Origin: Mya arenaria
Lineage: Eukaryota; Mollusca; Bivalvia; Myida; Myidae
Length of the DNA: 64,000 nt
Assembly: GCF_026914265.1 (NCBI RefSeq)
Contig: NC_069125.1
Location: 1,673,556 to 1,737,555 of the forward strand
Reading direction: 5' to 3'
Below the pieces are notes generated by a model. It saw nothing but the letters and a program-made list of their open reading frames with translations, was not told the DNA's origin and ran no database searches. The translations under genes were made by a program, and so were the position numbers. Within the stretch, counting starts at the first letter, position 1; each line of letters opens with the position of its first letter. This document shows positions 33,463-46,900 of this stretch, one piece after another.

Positions 33463-36194
33463 GCCAAATGGCCCTGAATCGCTCACCTGTCATATATTGC
33501 ACATTCTTCCATTATATACAAATATTGAAAACCTGAGCCTATGAACACGGGGCGTGGCCAATTTTGACCTCAGGGCTAAAGTTTGAACAATCTTAATAGT
33601 GGTCTGATAAACGATGCTTCATACCAAATATCTAAGGCCTTCGCCTTTTGATTTCGGAGAAGAAGATTTTTTAAGTTTTCATCATATACATATATAAGGA
33701 AACCCATGACCGCCCGGGTGGGGCCATTTTTTGACCCCAGGGCCAAAGATTGAACAATATTGGTACAAGTCAACTAGATGATATATCATGCCAAATATCT
33801 AAGCTCTTGTCACTACTTGATTTTATGTGTGTATCTATATATGTATATTTGTTATTAATTGTTGTATGTGGCCCATATTGAAAATTGGTATGTGTACTAA
33901 ATATGTTATCCAGTTTAAATTAAGACGTTAATTGTCTTTGTGAGTTCAGAGAAGATTTTTTAAGTTTTCACTATAACACATATAGAGAAAACCCATCAGC
34001 CCCGGGGTGTGGCCAATTTTGACCCCAGGGCCATAATTTGAACAAACTTTGTAGAGGTCCACTAGACGATGAATCATGCCAAATATCTAAGCTCTAAGCA
34101 ACGTAAGTTCAGAGGAGATGATTTTTGAAGTTTTCACTATAAACATATAGAGAAAACCCATGACCCCCCAAGGGGGCGGGGCCAATTTTGACCCCAAGGC
34201 CATAATTTGAACAATCTTTGTAGAGGTCCACTAGACGATGAATCATGCCAAATACCTAAGCTCTAGTCCAAGTAAGTTCAGAAAAGAAGATTTTTTAAGT
34301 TTTAACTCTAAATATATAGAGAATACCCTAACCCCCCGTGGCGGGGCCAATTTTGACCACAAGGCCATAATTTGAACAATCTTTGTAGAGGTCCACTAGA
34401 CGATGAATCATGCCAAATATCTAAGCTCTAAGCAACGTAAGTTCAGAGGAGATTTTTGATTTTTTTTACTATAAACATATAGAGAAAACCCATGACCCCC
34501 CGGGGGGGGGGGGGCCAATTTTGACCCTAGGGCCATAATTTGAACAATCTTTGTAGAGGTCCACTAGACGATGAATCATGCCAAATATCTAAGCTCTAGT
34601 CCAAGTTAGTTAAGAGGAGAAGATTTTTGAAGTTTTAACTTAATAAACATATCAAGTATACCCATGACCCCCCGGGGCAGGGCCAATTTTGACCCCAAGG
34701 CCATAATTTGAACAATCTTTGTAGAGGTCCACTAGACGATGAATCATGCCAAATATCTAAGCTCTAGTCCAAGTAAGTTCAAAGGAGAAGATTTTTGAAG
34801 TTTTCCCTATAAACATATAGAGAAAACCCATGACCCCGGAGCGGGGCCAATTTTGACCCCAAAGCCACAATTTGAACAATCTTTGTAAAGGTTCACTAGA
34901 CGATGAATCATGCCAAATATCTAAGCTCTAGTCCAAGTAAGTTCAGAGGAAAAGATTTTTTAAGTTTTCACTTTAAACATATAGAGAAAACCCATGACCC
35001 CCCGGGACAGGGCCAATTTTGACCCAAGGGCCATAATTTGAACAAACTTTGTAGAGGTCCACTAGACGATGAATCATGCCAAATATCTAAGCTCTAGGCC
35101 AAGTAAGTTCAGAGGAAAAGATTTTTGAAGTTTTAACTATAAACATATAGAGAAAACCCATGACACCCCGGGGCGGGGCCAATTTTGACCCCAGGGCCAT
35201 AATTTGAACAAACTTTGTAGAGGTCCACTAGACGATGAATCATGCCAAATATCTAAGCTCTAGGCCAAGTAAGTTCAGAGGAGAAGGTTTTTTAAGGTTT
35301 TCACTATAAACATATAGAGAATACCCATGACCCCCCGGGGCGGGGCCAATTTTGACCCCAGGGCCATAATTTGAACAAAATTTGTAGAGGTCCACTAGAC
35401 GATGAATCATGCCAAATATCTAAGCTCTAGGCCAAGTAAGTTCAGAGGAGAAGATTTTTTAAGGTTTTCACTATAAACATATAGAGAAAACCCATGACCC
35501 CCCGGGGCGGGGCCAATTTTGGCCCAGGGCCATAATTTGAACAAACTTTGTAGAGGTCCACTAGACGATGAATCATGCCAAATATCTAAGCTCTAGGCCA
35601 AGTAAGTTCAGAGGAGAAGATTTTTGAAGTTTTCACTATAAACATATAGAGAAAACCCATGACCCCCCAAGGGGGCGGGGCCAATTTTGACCCCAGGGCC
35701 ATAATTTGAACAAATTTGTAGAGGTCCACTAGACGATGAATCATGCCAAATATCTAAGCTCTAGGCCAAGTAAATTCAGAGGAGAAGATTTTTTAAGTTT
35801 TCACTATAAACATATAGAGAAAACCCATGACCCCCCAGGGCGGGGCCAATTTTGACCCCAGGGCCATAATTTGAACAATCTTGGTAGAGGACCATTTGGT
35901 GATCCTACCTACCATATATCAACGGCCTAAGCCTTGTGGTTTGGGAGAAGAAGATTTTTAAAGTTTTTCCTTTTGTTTGCCATGGCAACCAGAGTTCTGC
36001 ATGGAATTGAATTCTTTGAACACCTTTGATAGAAGACCACCCAAGGAACATCCCTATGAAGTTTTATTAATATTGGCCCAGCGGTTAAGGAGGAGATGTC
36101 TTTTAAGTAAATTGTTGACAGACGACGCAAGACGGATGCTGGACAAAAGGCGATCACAAAAGCTCACCATGTCACAAAGTGACAGGTGAGCTAA
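33463..36194 (+). mobile_element. Helitron-like non-autonomous element with ~166-bp tandem core
   Basis: The left end is AACAAGAGGGCCAAATGGCC, continuing GCTCACCTGTCA. The core is about twelve copies of a roughly 166-bp unit (marker CTAAGCTCTA at about 34088, 34258, 34423, 34592, 34759, 34923, 35090, 35256, 35422 and on), each with a GC-rich CCCCGGGG(C) patch, GGCCATAATTTGAACAA and GTCCACTAGACGATGAATCA. The right end has hairpin GTCACAAAGTGAC (36171-36183), then AGGTGAG and CTAA. A hairpin shortly before CTRR is a Helitron 3' signature. GACAGGTGAGC also mirrors GCTCACCTGTC at the left end. Confidence 0.75.
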
Positions 36195-36274
36195 AAACAG
36201 GCAAGCATTGGTGTTTCTTGGGGGAACCCTTGTTTACACTCCTTGAACTAAAAATCTTAACAAGTTTGTTAGAA

Positions 36275-36480
36275 AACAATTATTGGTGGCATGTTATACA
36301 GGAGTATAATTATATGCTGGGATATTTTTGCAAGTTTCATTCAAGAATCTTAGTAGTAAATAATCTGTGGGCGTTTCAATCAATAGTTGCTTTTTATTAT
36401 ATGTCATATTGGGCCATCATATTCTTTCAATCTCTCTGAGTCAAGATGTTAACAATTCATGAAAAGAAGCATTACGAAAT
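36275..36480. repeat. Uninterrupted paralogue of the site split by the 31602-33060 element
   Basis: ACAATTATTGGTGGCATGT ... TTTCATTCAAGAATCTTAG ... AATCTGTGGGCGTTTCAATC and CATATTGGGCCATCAT match, in order, the left flank (31518-31575) and right flank (33060-33165) of the element at 31602-33060, without the insertion. Confidence 0.7.
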
Positions 36481-37110
36481 GATTTTCAACCTATAGAAAA
36501 TATCATTCATATGTCCAATAGAAAATTTGAAGGCCCATGCAGGTTTGTAACATAAAACATAAAAAATGTACAAGCAGGCCTTTAACATTTCTGTAGACTG
36601 TTTTTGTAATAACTTATAAATTCTGGGGCCAATTTCTCGAAACTACTTAAATCGGTTAAAACACGATTGAGCTAGCTCACTATTTTTGTTCTATAATTAG
36701 TGAAATATTTACTCTGTTGGAAGTTTTTTATTGTTTTAAATATCTGTCTGAAATAAGCTACTTAAGTCTGGCTTAAAAAGTTTGAAGAAATCAGGGCCGG
36801 GGAGTAAGAATTACAAATAAGACAATTTTATGTCTTATACATATATTTCATATAAATTTGGCAACAATATTTCTTCATATGTGCTATGTAAAATAATCAT
36901 ATATATATCATTTCCAATGACATCAATAATATCAAATATACAATCATACCTTCAAACTGCTTATAATACACCTATTAAAATACAAAATACAATTACAGCA
37001 TAATTTGTATTAACTTACATTCAGATTAACATTCAAAATACCCTTAGTAGTTATAAAGTTGCTTAATATACAACTAGGGCACTCAATGTATTTTTCTCAA
37101 AATGCCACTG

Positions 37111-37405
37111 TTAAGCTACCCTCTCACAATGAGACACTTTTTTAATTTTAGTCTTGCCTGGAAAAAGCCAATTTCTGTGTAAATGTCCGGCAACCGGTGA
37201 TATAAGACTTCTGTAAAGATCAGATTGCAGTTTTAAATATATAAGGTTTTTCAAAGCATTACTAACGCTTAGTGTTTCAGCATTTTTCCAAACAATTGAG
37301 ATCTATTCTACTGTGAGTTATCTTATATGCTACCAAAATAAGCCAATTCTGAGAAAAAAACTACAAAAATGTCAAAACTGTCAATCTGTGAGAACGCAGC
37401 TTTAA
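37111..37405. mobile_element. MITE of the AGCTGCACTCTCACAGA family
   Basis: TTAAGCTACCCTCTCACAAT at 37111 and ATCTGTGAGAACGCAGCTTTAA near 37405 are the diverged ends. The inner words (AAAAAGCCAATTTCTG, AAAATAAGCCAATTCTGAG) mirror each other as in 20521-21017. This is an older, simple foldback copy. Confidence 0.75.
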
Positions 37406-38189
37406 AGTATCAACTTACCAAGAGCAACCCCAAAAAATGCATTTGGTTTTGACATAGACTTCAAAAGCACAACTTTTTTTCATTGTCCACAACCTTTTTC
37501 TTTGTTCAACAGATGAGCTAAAAATTACTGGGAACAGCAGAGGAATCAAGATTAGGCATTATTAGCTGCAGATCTTTATCAATAAGTTCCAGTAATTGAA
37601 AACTAAGTATTATACCCAGATCTATGTTTTATTATATTCAGTGATGCGAGATTCAAAAAAAACAACCTGGCATTAACAACTGTCCTCAAATTAGAGATTT
37701 CCCCAACTCAGAAAACTGAGTCCCTGACGCAATGCTCAAGCTAGGTAATCCAATCTCAAGCTTATTATGCATTGCAAGGACACCCAAAGTAACATTAATA
37801 ATTAATCGTAAATCATTATATTATGTGGCCAAATATAATTATCATAATAACCAGAGATCTCCAATTTGTCAACAAAAAAATGGGCCAATAGTTCAGAACT
37901 TCAATAATCTTAAATCTTTATTTAACTTCCCTAATGGCAACTCATTCATTTTTTTTATTTCCCAGATTTTTGTACATAAATAATGATCATACTGGTAATA
38001 AACACAAATACCAGCAATGTAGCAAAATGATGAATCTTTTGCCATAAAGATAATTTTAATTTACGACTAACATCCACCGAGATCTTTTTGAAACGGCCCC
38101 CATATTCCTTAAGTTAGATATATTTAATTAACAGTTCATAATACACAAAATTATTCAATCATTCTGTCATACAAGGTAAAATTCAAAAG

Positions 38190-38375
38190 ATTCATTATGT
38201 CATCATCAGATGAAAACTATGACTTTATGTCATCATCAGATGAAAACTATGACTTTATGTTATCATCAGAACAAAACTTTGACTTTATGTCATCATCAGA
38301 TCAAAACTATGACTTTATGTCATCATCAGATCAAAACTATGACTTTATGTCATCATCAGATCAAAACTATGACTA
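38190..38375 (+). repeat. 30-bp tandem repeat, six units
   Basis: Six units of CATCATCAGATxAAAACTATGACTTTATGT. Because the unit is a multiple of three, it stays open and would read as a repeated decapeptide (MSSSDQNYDF type). No promoter, splice context or homologue was recognised, so I call it a minisatellite, not a gene. Confidence 0.85.
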
Positions 38376-40375
38376 CGTCCATGATGAAAAATGTAATATA
38401 TAAAATAATCTGATATAATATATTGCTTTGAAACATTGATTCTTTGCATCATAAACAGTGAAAAAAGTTGAAACAATCTTATACCAATGATATATAATAA
38501 CAAGAACTGAAATAACTTTCCAACAGGGCTTTTTTGCCCTTCTTTTTATCCCCATCAAAAGGGCTAGGGTGTCTTCCCCAGAACTGGTAAAAAATAAAAA
38601 AATAAAACAAACTCATAAAACTATTGAAGGGAAAACATAAACTATTGAAGAAAAAACATTTAACATGTAGTAAGAAGAGGCTTCATAATTATGTTGAAGC
38701 AAGGACAGTATTCAATATTGATCTTATCCTTATCCGTCAACATGCCTCAGTGATTCCATTCAGCCTATTGGTCAGTCAAATATACAGGCCAATCAAAACA
38801 CTTAGTTTCAAATCTTAAATTAAGTTCAATCTAAATTGGTCATTGAATACAGCCTAAGGCTCCCATTAAGTATTTGAAACTTGAAGTTTGAACTTTCTTC
38901 TCATAAAATTTGGATTTTTTTCTCTGAAGTGTCAGAAGTTTAAGCCTTTTCGAACACAAAGTTAAAAACTAAATAATCTGTGACAATAACTTACTAACTT
39001 CACACATTTATATTCAAATAATTATCAAGAAAATGATGTGAAGATTGCTAAAAAATGTGACAATAAAAATAACATGGGCACAAGATATTGATATTTTAAA
39101 CTTCCAAGCCGTAACCCTAACCCTTTGGAAGTTTTGATAAATTTTTTGGAAGTTTTTGAAATTCCAAGGACTCAACACAAGAAGTTTAACCCATTTTTGG
39201 GAGTTATGTACTTCCTTTAGTTTAGCAAAGCCCAGGTGAAGTCTGACTGACTGTATCAAGTTCATGAAATCAGCACATTATCCAACACATAAAAAACAAA
39301 CACAGGCTCTCGAGCAGTGTCCAATATAAATGTAGGAATAAAGTAGGTTTTCATGACAAAAAGAAGGAGAAAGTTGGAGTATTTGGTGACAAAAAGTAGG
39401 AAAATACGGAATTTTGTTCCTCAGTTTAAGATCATTCTATATCAATATCCTATCTTAATAAACATTTTTTTATGTCTTATACCTATTTCATTAAAGCTAT
39501 GATGAATCAAAACCCTGAACGACAGAATTTAAATAGTTCAAATGTTTATACACATAAGGCAATCTACAATGTCGAAAATGTTTCAAATGACCAATATTTA
39601 TGTGCAGCTCAGAATCAGGAGGTATTAAAATAAAAATAAACATTTATCTATAAATCAGCATTTTGCACCAAAACAATTGGAATCATAGTTTGTAACAAGA
39701 GTAGAAACATAAGAGGCCTTTTGAATGCTAAAAGTTGGAAAAAGTAAAACATGGGAAAACATCGGAACGCTGGAGCGCCTGCACACATAAAATGATGAAT
39801 GATCAAGAAATTCAACAACATTTATGCTTTATGGAGGTAATGAATGCCCAAGATACTGTATGTTTATATTATAATGGCAAGGTGCATAATAGGTATTATA
39901 CATAAACTTCTATATTATACGTGTAGTAGACTACAGATGATAAAATTTGGCAAAGTCAGCTTTAATAGGGACAACATATACCATATTAAAATGCTAGGTA
40001 AACAATGCAGTAACTATAAAAAAGCATTTATATATAAGTGAGGTATTCTTAAATTTAAAATCAGTTATCAAATCCATAGCAAGTTAAGAAAGTTTTATTG
40101 TGAAAAAGTACAGCTTTCTATTGCTTCATAACGCATGGATCTTCGACACAATTACACTCAATATACTGTCATACAAAATAATTATACTGGCACTACTTTA
40201 ATAACATAACATCAACATCTATAATCAAATAACGCAGCAACAGCGGCACCAGCAGCAACAATCCCTATGCTAATTACGTTACAATCTATTGCTTGTATTT
40301 GCAATATTCAGCACATATCTACAGCAAAGATAAACTTTTTTTGTCCAAATAATTTAAATGTAATGCACAGACTTA
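38376..40375. other. Intergenic AT-rich stretch
   Basis: No exon or defined element was recognised. The region downstream (minus sense) of the Ig-LDLa gene must hold its 3' UTR. Confidence 0.4.
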
Positions 40376-40599
40376 TGAGCCAATTGTTCAGAACTTTGTT
40401 CAAGTTAACAAAGTTGTTAGCCCCATCTTTGTTAACTTGCAAATCGTTACTGCTCTAGAAGTTTTATGGATACTCACATAATCTGCTGTGGTTATTACAA
40501 GGTGAGAGAGAGACAAAAGTTTAAGCTGAACTTAAGTGTTATGAACGATTTTGTTAATCACATTGTTAACTTTAACAAAGTTATAAACAATCGGCTCAA
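40376..40599. mobile_element. MITE with GAGCC(A/G)ATTGTT termini
   Basis: GAGCCAATTGTTCAGAACTT at 40377 and AAGTTATAAACAATCGGCTC ending 40599 are imperfect inverted repeats of 40-50 bp, both containing AAGTTAACAA. A fragment of the family lies at 19582-19650. Confidence 0.75.
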
Positions 40600-40951
40600 T
40601 ATGTATCATTCGTTTACGAAATTTACTCAAATAAGTGTGTACCAATTCACAAAACATCATTTCGGAAGAAATAAATGGTGCAAATTAAACCACATAAAGT
40701 GGAGAGGCATATTTTGTGCATAACTAAAAAATGTTTACAGTGTAATGTGAATATATTGTAATATCAAGACTCACAACCACTTATAATTATTTGGTTTGAA
40801 CTATCCCATAACTGCAGAAAATATAGACCAAAACACTGATAAATGTCAGTTTGTCACATGTTTAAATCATTTACAAGAATTCCTTTATTATGAAATTAAA
40901 ACAACCAGATCACTGAGACAAGTTAATGACTACATACAGGTTCCAGATACT

Positions 40952-43900
40952 TCACGAGGCCGAGGATTTGAACACAATCTGACCATCTTTCACTTCCAAC
41001 TCCCCTTGACCTTGAGCATTCTCTACACTACAAGTACTAGCCTCCTCTGGCAATTGTGAACTAGATTCTGGTGAGTGTGAACTAGATTCTGCCAATTCTG
41101 ACGCCCCAGTTGCCAAGACTATTTGGCCACTTTGCACCTGAATTTGGGCCACTGGGGCTGGTTTGGCACCATTTTGACTACTATTATTACTATTGGAAAT
41201 ATCTGCTGGGTTAGTTTGAGTGTTTCGATTCACAGTCTCGGGAGAAGATGAACCTGATGAGTTATCGTCCAAAACAATCTGTCCGTCCATGACCTTGAGT
41301 TGTTTGGGTCGTAATGCTGACCCTACAGATCGCACATTTCTCGGCTGTCTCCCGTCCCGACCACGGTCATTTCTCATTCTGTTCAAGGAACCAGTCGGTA
41401 ACCGAGACAACCTCGGAGGAGGGGTCGAACTCCGCTGGGAAGGCCGAACACGATTAAATTGAGTCTCCCCCTCCCTTTCTTCAAATAACTGCATATCATT
41501 GTGGCTCATACTGTTTGTCACACTTTCTGTATTGCTATTATTGGCACAATTATTTATATTACTACTATTATTTACAATACCACTACCATTACTCTGTAAT
41601 GGTGGGGATTCCTCAGTTTCAGGACATAACTGACTAGTTCTGTTAGGATTTCTATCTATTGTGCTATACTCCGGCGGAGGAGAGTGACGTCCAATTGCGT
41701 CATCATTCCTATTCTCCGTAATAACTTCTGAATAAGGAGGGGGCGCCTGCAATATAGTGTTAAACTCTGCACTCGGTACATACTGTACTCCATTGTTAAC
41801 ATTCACAATGATATTTCCATAATGTGTCGGCGAGGGCGCCGAAATGAAAGGCTCATGCTCCACAGCGTCATTCCTGCGTGCCCTTGAGCTAGACTGGTTA
41901 CTATGATTCTCGCACCGATGAGTTTGCCTCCTGCGACGCTCCGCATGACGTAACGCCCGTCTTTCTGCAGCGCGTTTCATTTTGATTCTGAATATTGCAA
42001 TGACCACAATGGAGATCAAGAGTACAATGCCCACAGTGCAGGCAATCACAGTATACACTGTGGTCTTTAGCCACATCATGCTTTCATCATCATCGTCCTT
42101 CGTCATGTCTGCGTCCACACTCACGGTCGTCTTTGGAGTAGATTTCTTTGAACCTAAAACAGTGTATAGGGTTTTAGCAAAGATTTAAAAAGGACAGGGT
42201 GCTCCAGAAAACAGTGGGTGTTAAGGATAAAAAGAGCGCATTAAATTGGGATATAAAGAACTTTAACATTATGGATTTGGCAGAAATTGTGTTTAAATGA
42301 AGAAATATAAGGTTTCAACTGCCAAGTATTTGAAGTGTGTATTTATTTATAATCTTATCATGAGTTTTAGACAATATCATAAAAACATTTAACAATCTTG
42401 AGCATTTAATTCTATGAAGGCAGAAGGTAGCCCATGCTGGTCTCCATGAAGGCAGAAGGATGATACTGAATAAGGACAGGGTATTTGTACCCTTACATAA
42501 CCCTGCAGCTCAAACACAAGCATATTAAATAATGAGTATCAGACCAATCCTATATATGTTGCAGTAAGAGACTTGGGAGCAGTTTACATATAGCAGATAC
42601 TAGTTCCATATAACAATTCTTAAACCAACTTTACACTTTAGATGTAGACCTGTGACTAATCAATTCTTAAACTAAGTATGTCTTAAAAATTAAAATTTGA
42701 AACAAAATTTGAGTGGTAGCTTTTAACTGATTCTGTATTCTTTATACATTCATTATTAATTATTTCTCCAGACAACATTTCAGGTGAATTCACTGACAGG
42801 AGTGTGTATAGGCATGTCTGTACACCCTTTGTGATGAGAATTTTTGCAGGGTTTATAAGTGTAAATGGTGCATTCTGGTACTTTATGAGCATTGGCTTTA
42901 AATTGATTCCATCCTGTATACATACACAACTTCTCATTATATTTACTAAGGATGGAAACAAATATTTGAATATTTGAATATTTGATCAATCGTTTGGTAT
43001 TCGAATGTCGATGTTTTGTTGTTGAATAAACATAATAATAAACCTACTACTCTGTTGTTGTGTTTAAAGTTTGTTTGTCTTGTTTTTACAAAAATGGGCT
43101 AATACTGCCACAGGTGTGAATATGATACACTTAACATGCGTCATATATGTCATTTAGGGACATATCGTCAGGTACCATAAAAATACCCCGTAATTTTACA
43201 AAAACTGGCTTAATAAAACAAGTGTCACACACAATTCGACTATTTTCGGTAAATTTGAATGCCTTTGCCAATTAAGAAATAAACTAGTTCCAGAGTTGGA
43301 ATGGTTTTTCCATAGTTTTATTTAGTAGAGGTCAATCCCAAAATGAGGCTGCTCGTACTATGGAAAGACCTTCCTGTGGCGCATAACGCTATTTGACCAG
43401 AATCCATCTAAGTTTACGCAGATTACAAATATGAAGGCAAAGGAATATAAATTAAAAAAAAAATAATTTTTCTTTGTTCATAATTTAATGTTCATTATTT
43501 TTTTTGTCTCATTTGGTGAAATTCAGGGTCCACCTGGCCTAGAGGTTATGACAAAGAAGGGCTAAAATGCCAATTTTGCCATTCGTTTGCATCCCTAATA
43601 TTTACACATCTTGGGGCTTTCCACAGAAAACATTTAAGGCAAATTCACTGCTGAGGGCGTGTAAAGGAAGGTCTTTCCACCCTTTGTATTTTGAAATATT
43701 CAGGTTTTAAAACAGTAAATTGTGTGTTCTGGCACTTTCTAAACCTTTCAAAATGGTATGTGTTTCAAGACACTAAGTTATCTTAACGAAAGTGCTTTAC
43801 TAAATGATCTCAGATTAAACTCACCTGGACAGTTTTGTTCATCAGACATGTCTCCGCAGTCATCAAAGCCCTCAGGATCGCATACTCGCGAGTAGTCAAC

Positions 43901-46900
43901 ACACCGCTTGGTGTTACACCGGAACTTTCCTCGGCATGGCTCATCTGCAGGTATCAAATATACTTATTAATATATATTATATATTTAAACATAAAAACAA
44001 CCACAGTGTGCGTATGAAACCTGGCACAGTCTATGCCGCTTACACAGCTTTGGCTTCGGTCTTTAACTCGAGTTTAGTTGAGAGTATAGTTTCTTAAAAC
44101 ACTTTGACAATTTTTCACAAAACATCCGCCTGACGCAGCAATGTGTAAACATTATTTTGGAAACAGGTTTGTCAAAAGTGTTTGATGAAACTTAACACCT
44201 AACCAAACTCCTGTAATGAAACAAAGGCATGCTATTGAAGTGGTATAGGCTGCCTTTTGATTTGTTTAAAATAAGTTACAATACACTCAACGAGTTTGAC
44301 CCACTTTCCATTTCCCTCTGCGGATAGCCAACACAATGATTTTATAGACTGTCCGCGTTCCTCGGAGTTTGAATTTAAGGCCCTCGGAGGGTGATAAGTC
44401 GACCGAAGAATCGGCGTTCCTCGGAGTGGTTAACTCCGCCAAACTCTCCGGACACTAGATAAGAATCTACGCTAAAGTTATATTTATTTTATTAAAATTT
44501 TCAACAGATTACGACGGCCCCAGTAAATTGCTATTATTCTTTTTCCTCTTCCCGTTTTGAATGAAGTTAGCTTACCACAAGAATGCAGTCGTATTTCACT
44601 AGTTGCACATGCATCTTATAAACGTGTTTTTGCTCATGACTGATAAACACATTTCTTCCAAGAAATTCTAGGTTACAAATTTTCGGAAAATCAGGAGGTC
44701 AAACATGCGTTCAAAGTTCAGAGCGCATGGTTTTGGAGGCCTTCTTGCCATATCATAGTTAATTTTAACCACCAATAATAAATAGTATATTCTACATGGT
44801 ATTGATCACGCGCTTGACGTCAGAGGTCATGGTTCAGAAACGTGTAAATTGTTGGCTGCTTTATGATGCAATAACTTAGTGGATATACTTAAATGATTCA
44901 CTGTTTATAATTCAAGACAATATTCAATTGGCGTTTACGGACATAAATACAAATTAAACGTTGGTACATGTAAGTATCTTTTACGCTTAACAATGTGCAT
45001 AAGCATAAAAATAAATAACTTCTAAACAAGAATGATTTCTTGCTTATCTGATTAGACTCGGAGTTCCGCCACGGGATCATAAAATCGGACGATTCTCAAG
45101 GCTATCGTTCATATTAAACTCGGCGGTAAGCCAGCCACTCTGAGGAACTCGGGGGGGATTTTAGCGAGGGCAACAGTTTTACCCTCGGAGGAAACCCACG
45201 ATCATTGACTTTATCCCTCGGAGTGAGCGAGGAAAGTGGGTCTAACTCGTTGAGTGTACTGTATCTTTGTTTTAAGTCTTCATTCAATGTTGCCTTCCAA
45301 AGTAGCAGTTATGATGTAATTTATCACATCGTATACACTGAACCTTAGTGTTTTAAGTGTTCTTTTAAATAAAATGTTGACTATCTGAATTAATTAGTGA
45401 AATAATTAGGAAAATCAACAAAAAAAAGGTTAAGTTATGTGAATCTCTTGCCGGAGGTGGCAGGGTTCTCAAAAAGTTTCATTTGAACCAGCCTTAATAG
45501 TAAAGTAACCGACCAGCTTCTATTTATTCTACTGAAAATTCATTTAGTTTTCCAAATTTGAACCGGCCCTATTGCCATTTGAACCGTCCATTTTGGCCGG
45601 CAGCCGGTTCTTTTTGAGAACACTGGAGGTGGCCATTTCAATTAATCCTAAGCCAAAGTTATGAAACTTCAAGAAATGCATGTTTGCAATAATACTGCTA
45701 AGAGCTAACTTTCGCACCAAAGTTTCCAGTAGTTTAACTGTCATCGCAAGTGTAACCCAGTGTTTTAGTAGAATAAGTAGAAGCTGGTCGGTTACTTTAC
45801 CATTTGAGACGGTTTAACCGAAACTTATTGAGAACTCTGGTAACCAATAATCATCCATTGTCTTTTTCTCAGAAAAACTTGGGGTATAAATGAGGAAATA
45901 GTTTGAAGAATGCTATATAGTATACTTATGATGACAAATATGCTTATTGTTGTCAATGTCAACATGTGCCATAAATGCCGTAAGTGAATATCTTAAAACA
46001 AACTTTTAATTTCTGCTGGTAGGTCTTGAATGACTACAACATCAGCATATGTAGTAAAAAACAACCAACTTAATTCTTTGAAAACTAACAAGCTAACAAG
46101 AGCAAGACAAAGCAAAACACTTGTCTTTTGTTTTTTTTCCATTCAAAAAGGCCCATAACTCTTCCATTCAAAAAGGCCCATAACTATTTCATTCAAACAA
46201 GGGCCATGACTCTTCCACTCAAACAAGGGATGTAACTCTTCCATTCAAAAAGGCCCGTAACTCTTCCACTCAAACAAAGGCCATAACTCTACCATTCAAA
46301 CAAGGGCCATAAAAAGGGACATAACTCTTCCATTCAAAAAGGCCCATAACTCTTCCATTAAAATAATAAGTGAAATAAGGGCCATAACTCTTCCACTCAA
46401 ACAAGGGATGTAACTCTTCCATTCAAACAAGGGACATAACAATTATTAAAGCCAGAGTTTTATTAAATGTGTGTTTTGCCTCTTGCAACATGGGAACCAA
46501 GCTTCAGTTGAGTATATATCTTAAACGGTTTTCAAGTTATGGCCATTGGTAATATTTTTGCATAAGGAAGCCGCAGCCACTGATAGACGACACCAGTGCT
46601 ATCTCTATACCCTGACATATTTTCTTCAAAAAAACAGACTAGATAATTTCCAAAGGAGGCCTTTCACACTCACCTGGGCATTCCCGTTCGTCCGCGCCAT
46701 TGATACAGTCAGGGACGCCATCACAAAGCTTGCTGCAAGATATCGGTATACTTGGCGACTTGTTGCAAAACAGGCTGACCTCCTCACACGGCAACTTCCG
46801 CTGATGTTTTATAGTTACTGACTCTGTAAGAACATTAATAGATTTGCATCAGTATCAGTGAAAAGAAAGTACTTTCTTTATATGCAATTTGAGGTATTTG

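Noticed and set aside
33463..36194. CRISPR or satellite DNA call
   Set aside because: No repeat-spacer alternation, and defined element ends are visible, so it is a mobile element with a tandem core.
38197..38403. Repeated-decapeptide protein (MSSSDQNYDF type)
   Set aside because: A 30-bp unit repeats in frame automatically; no gene context supports translation.
41220..41462. Plus-strand open frame opposite the receptor tail
   Set aside because: Antisense shadow of the long minus-strand coding exon.
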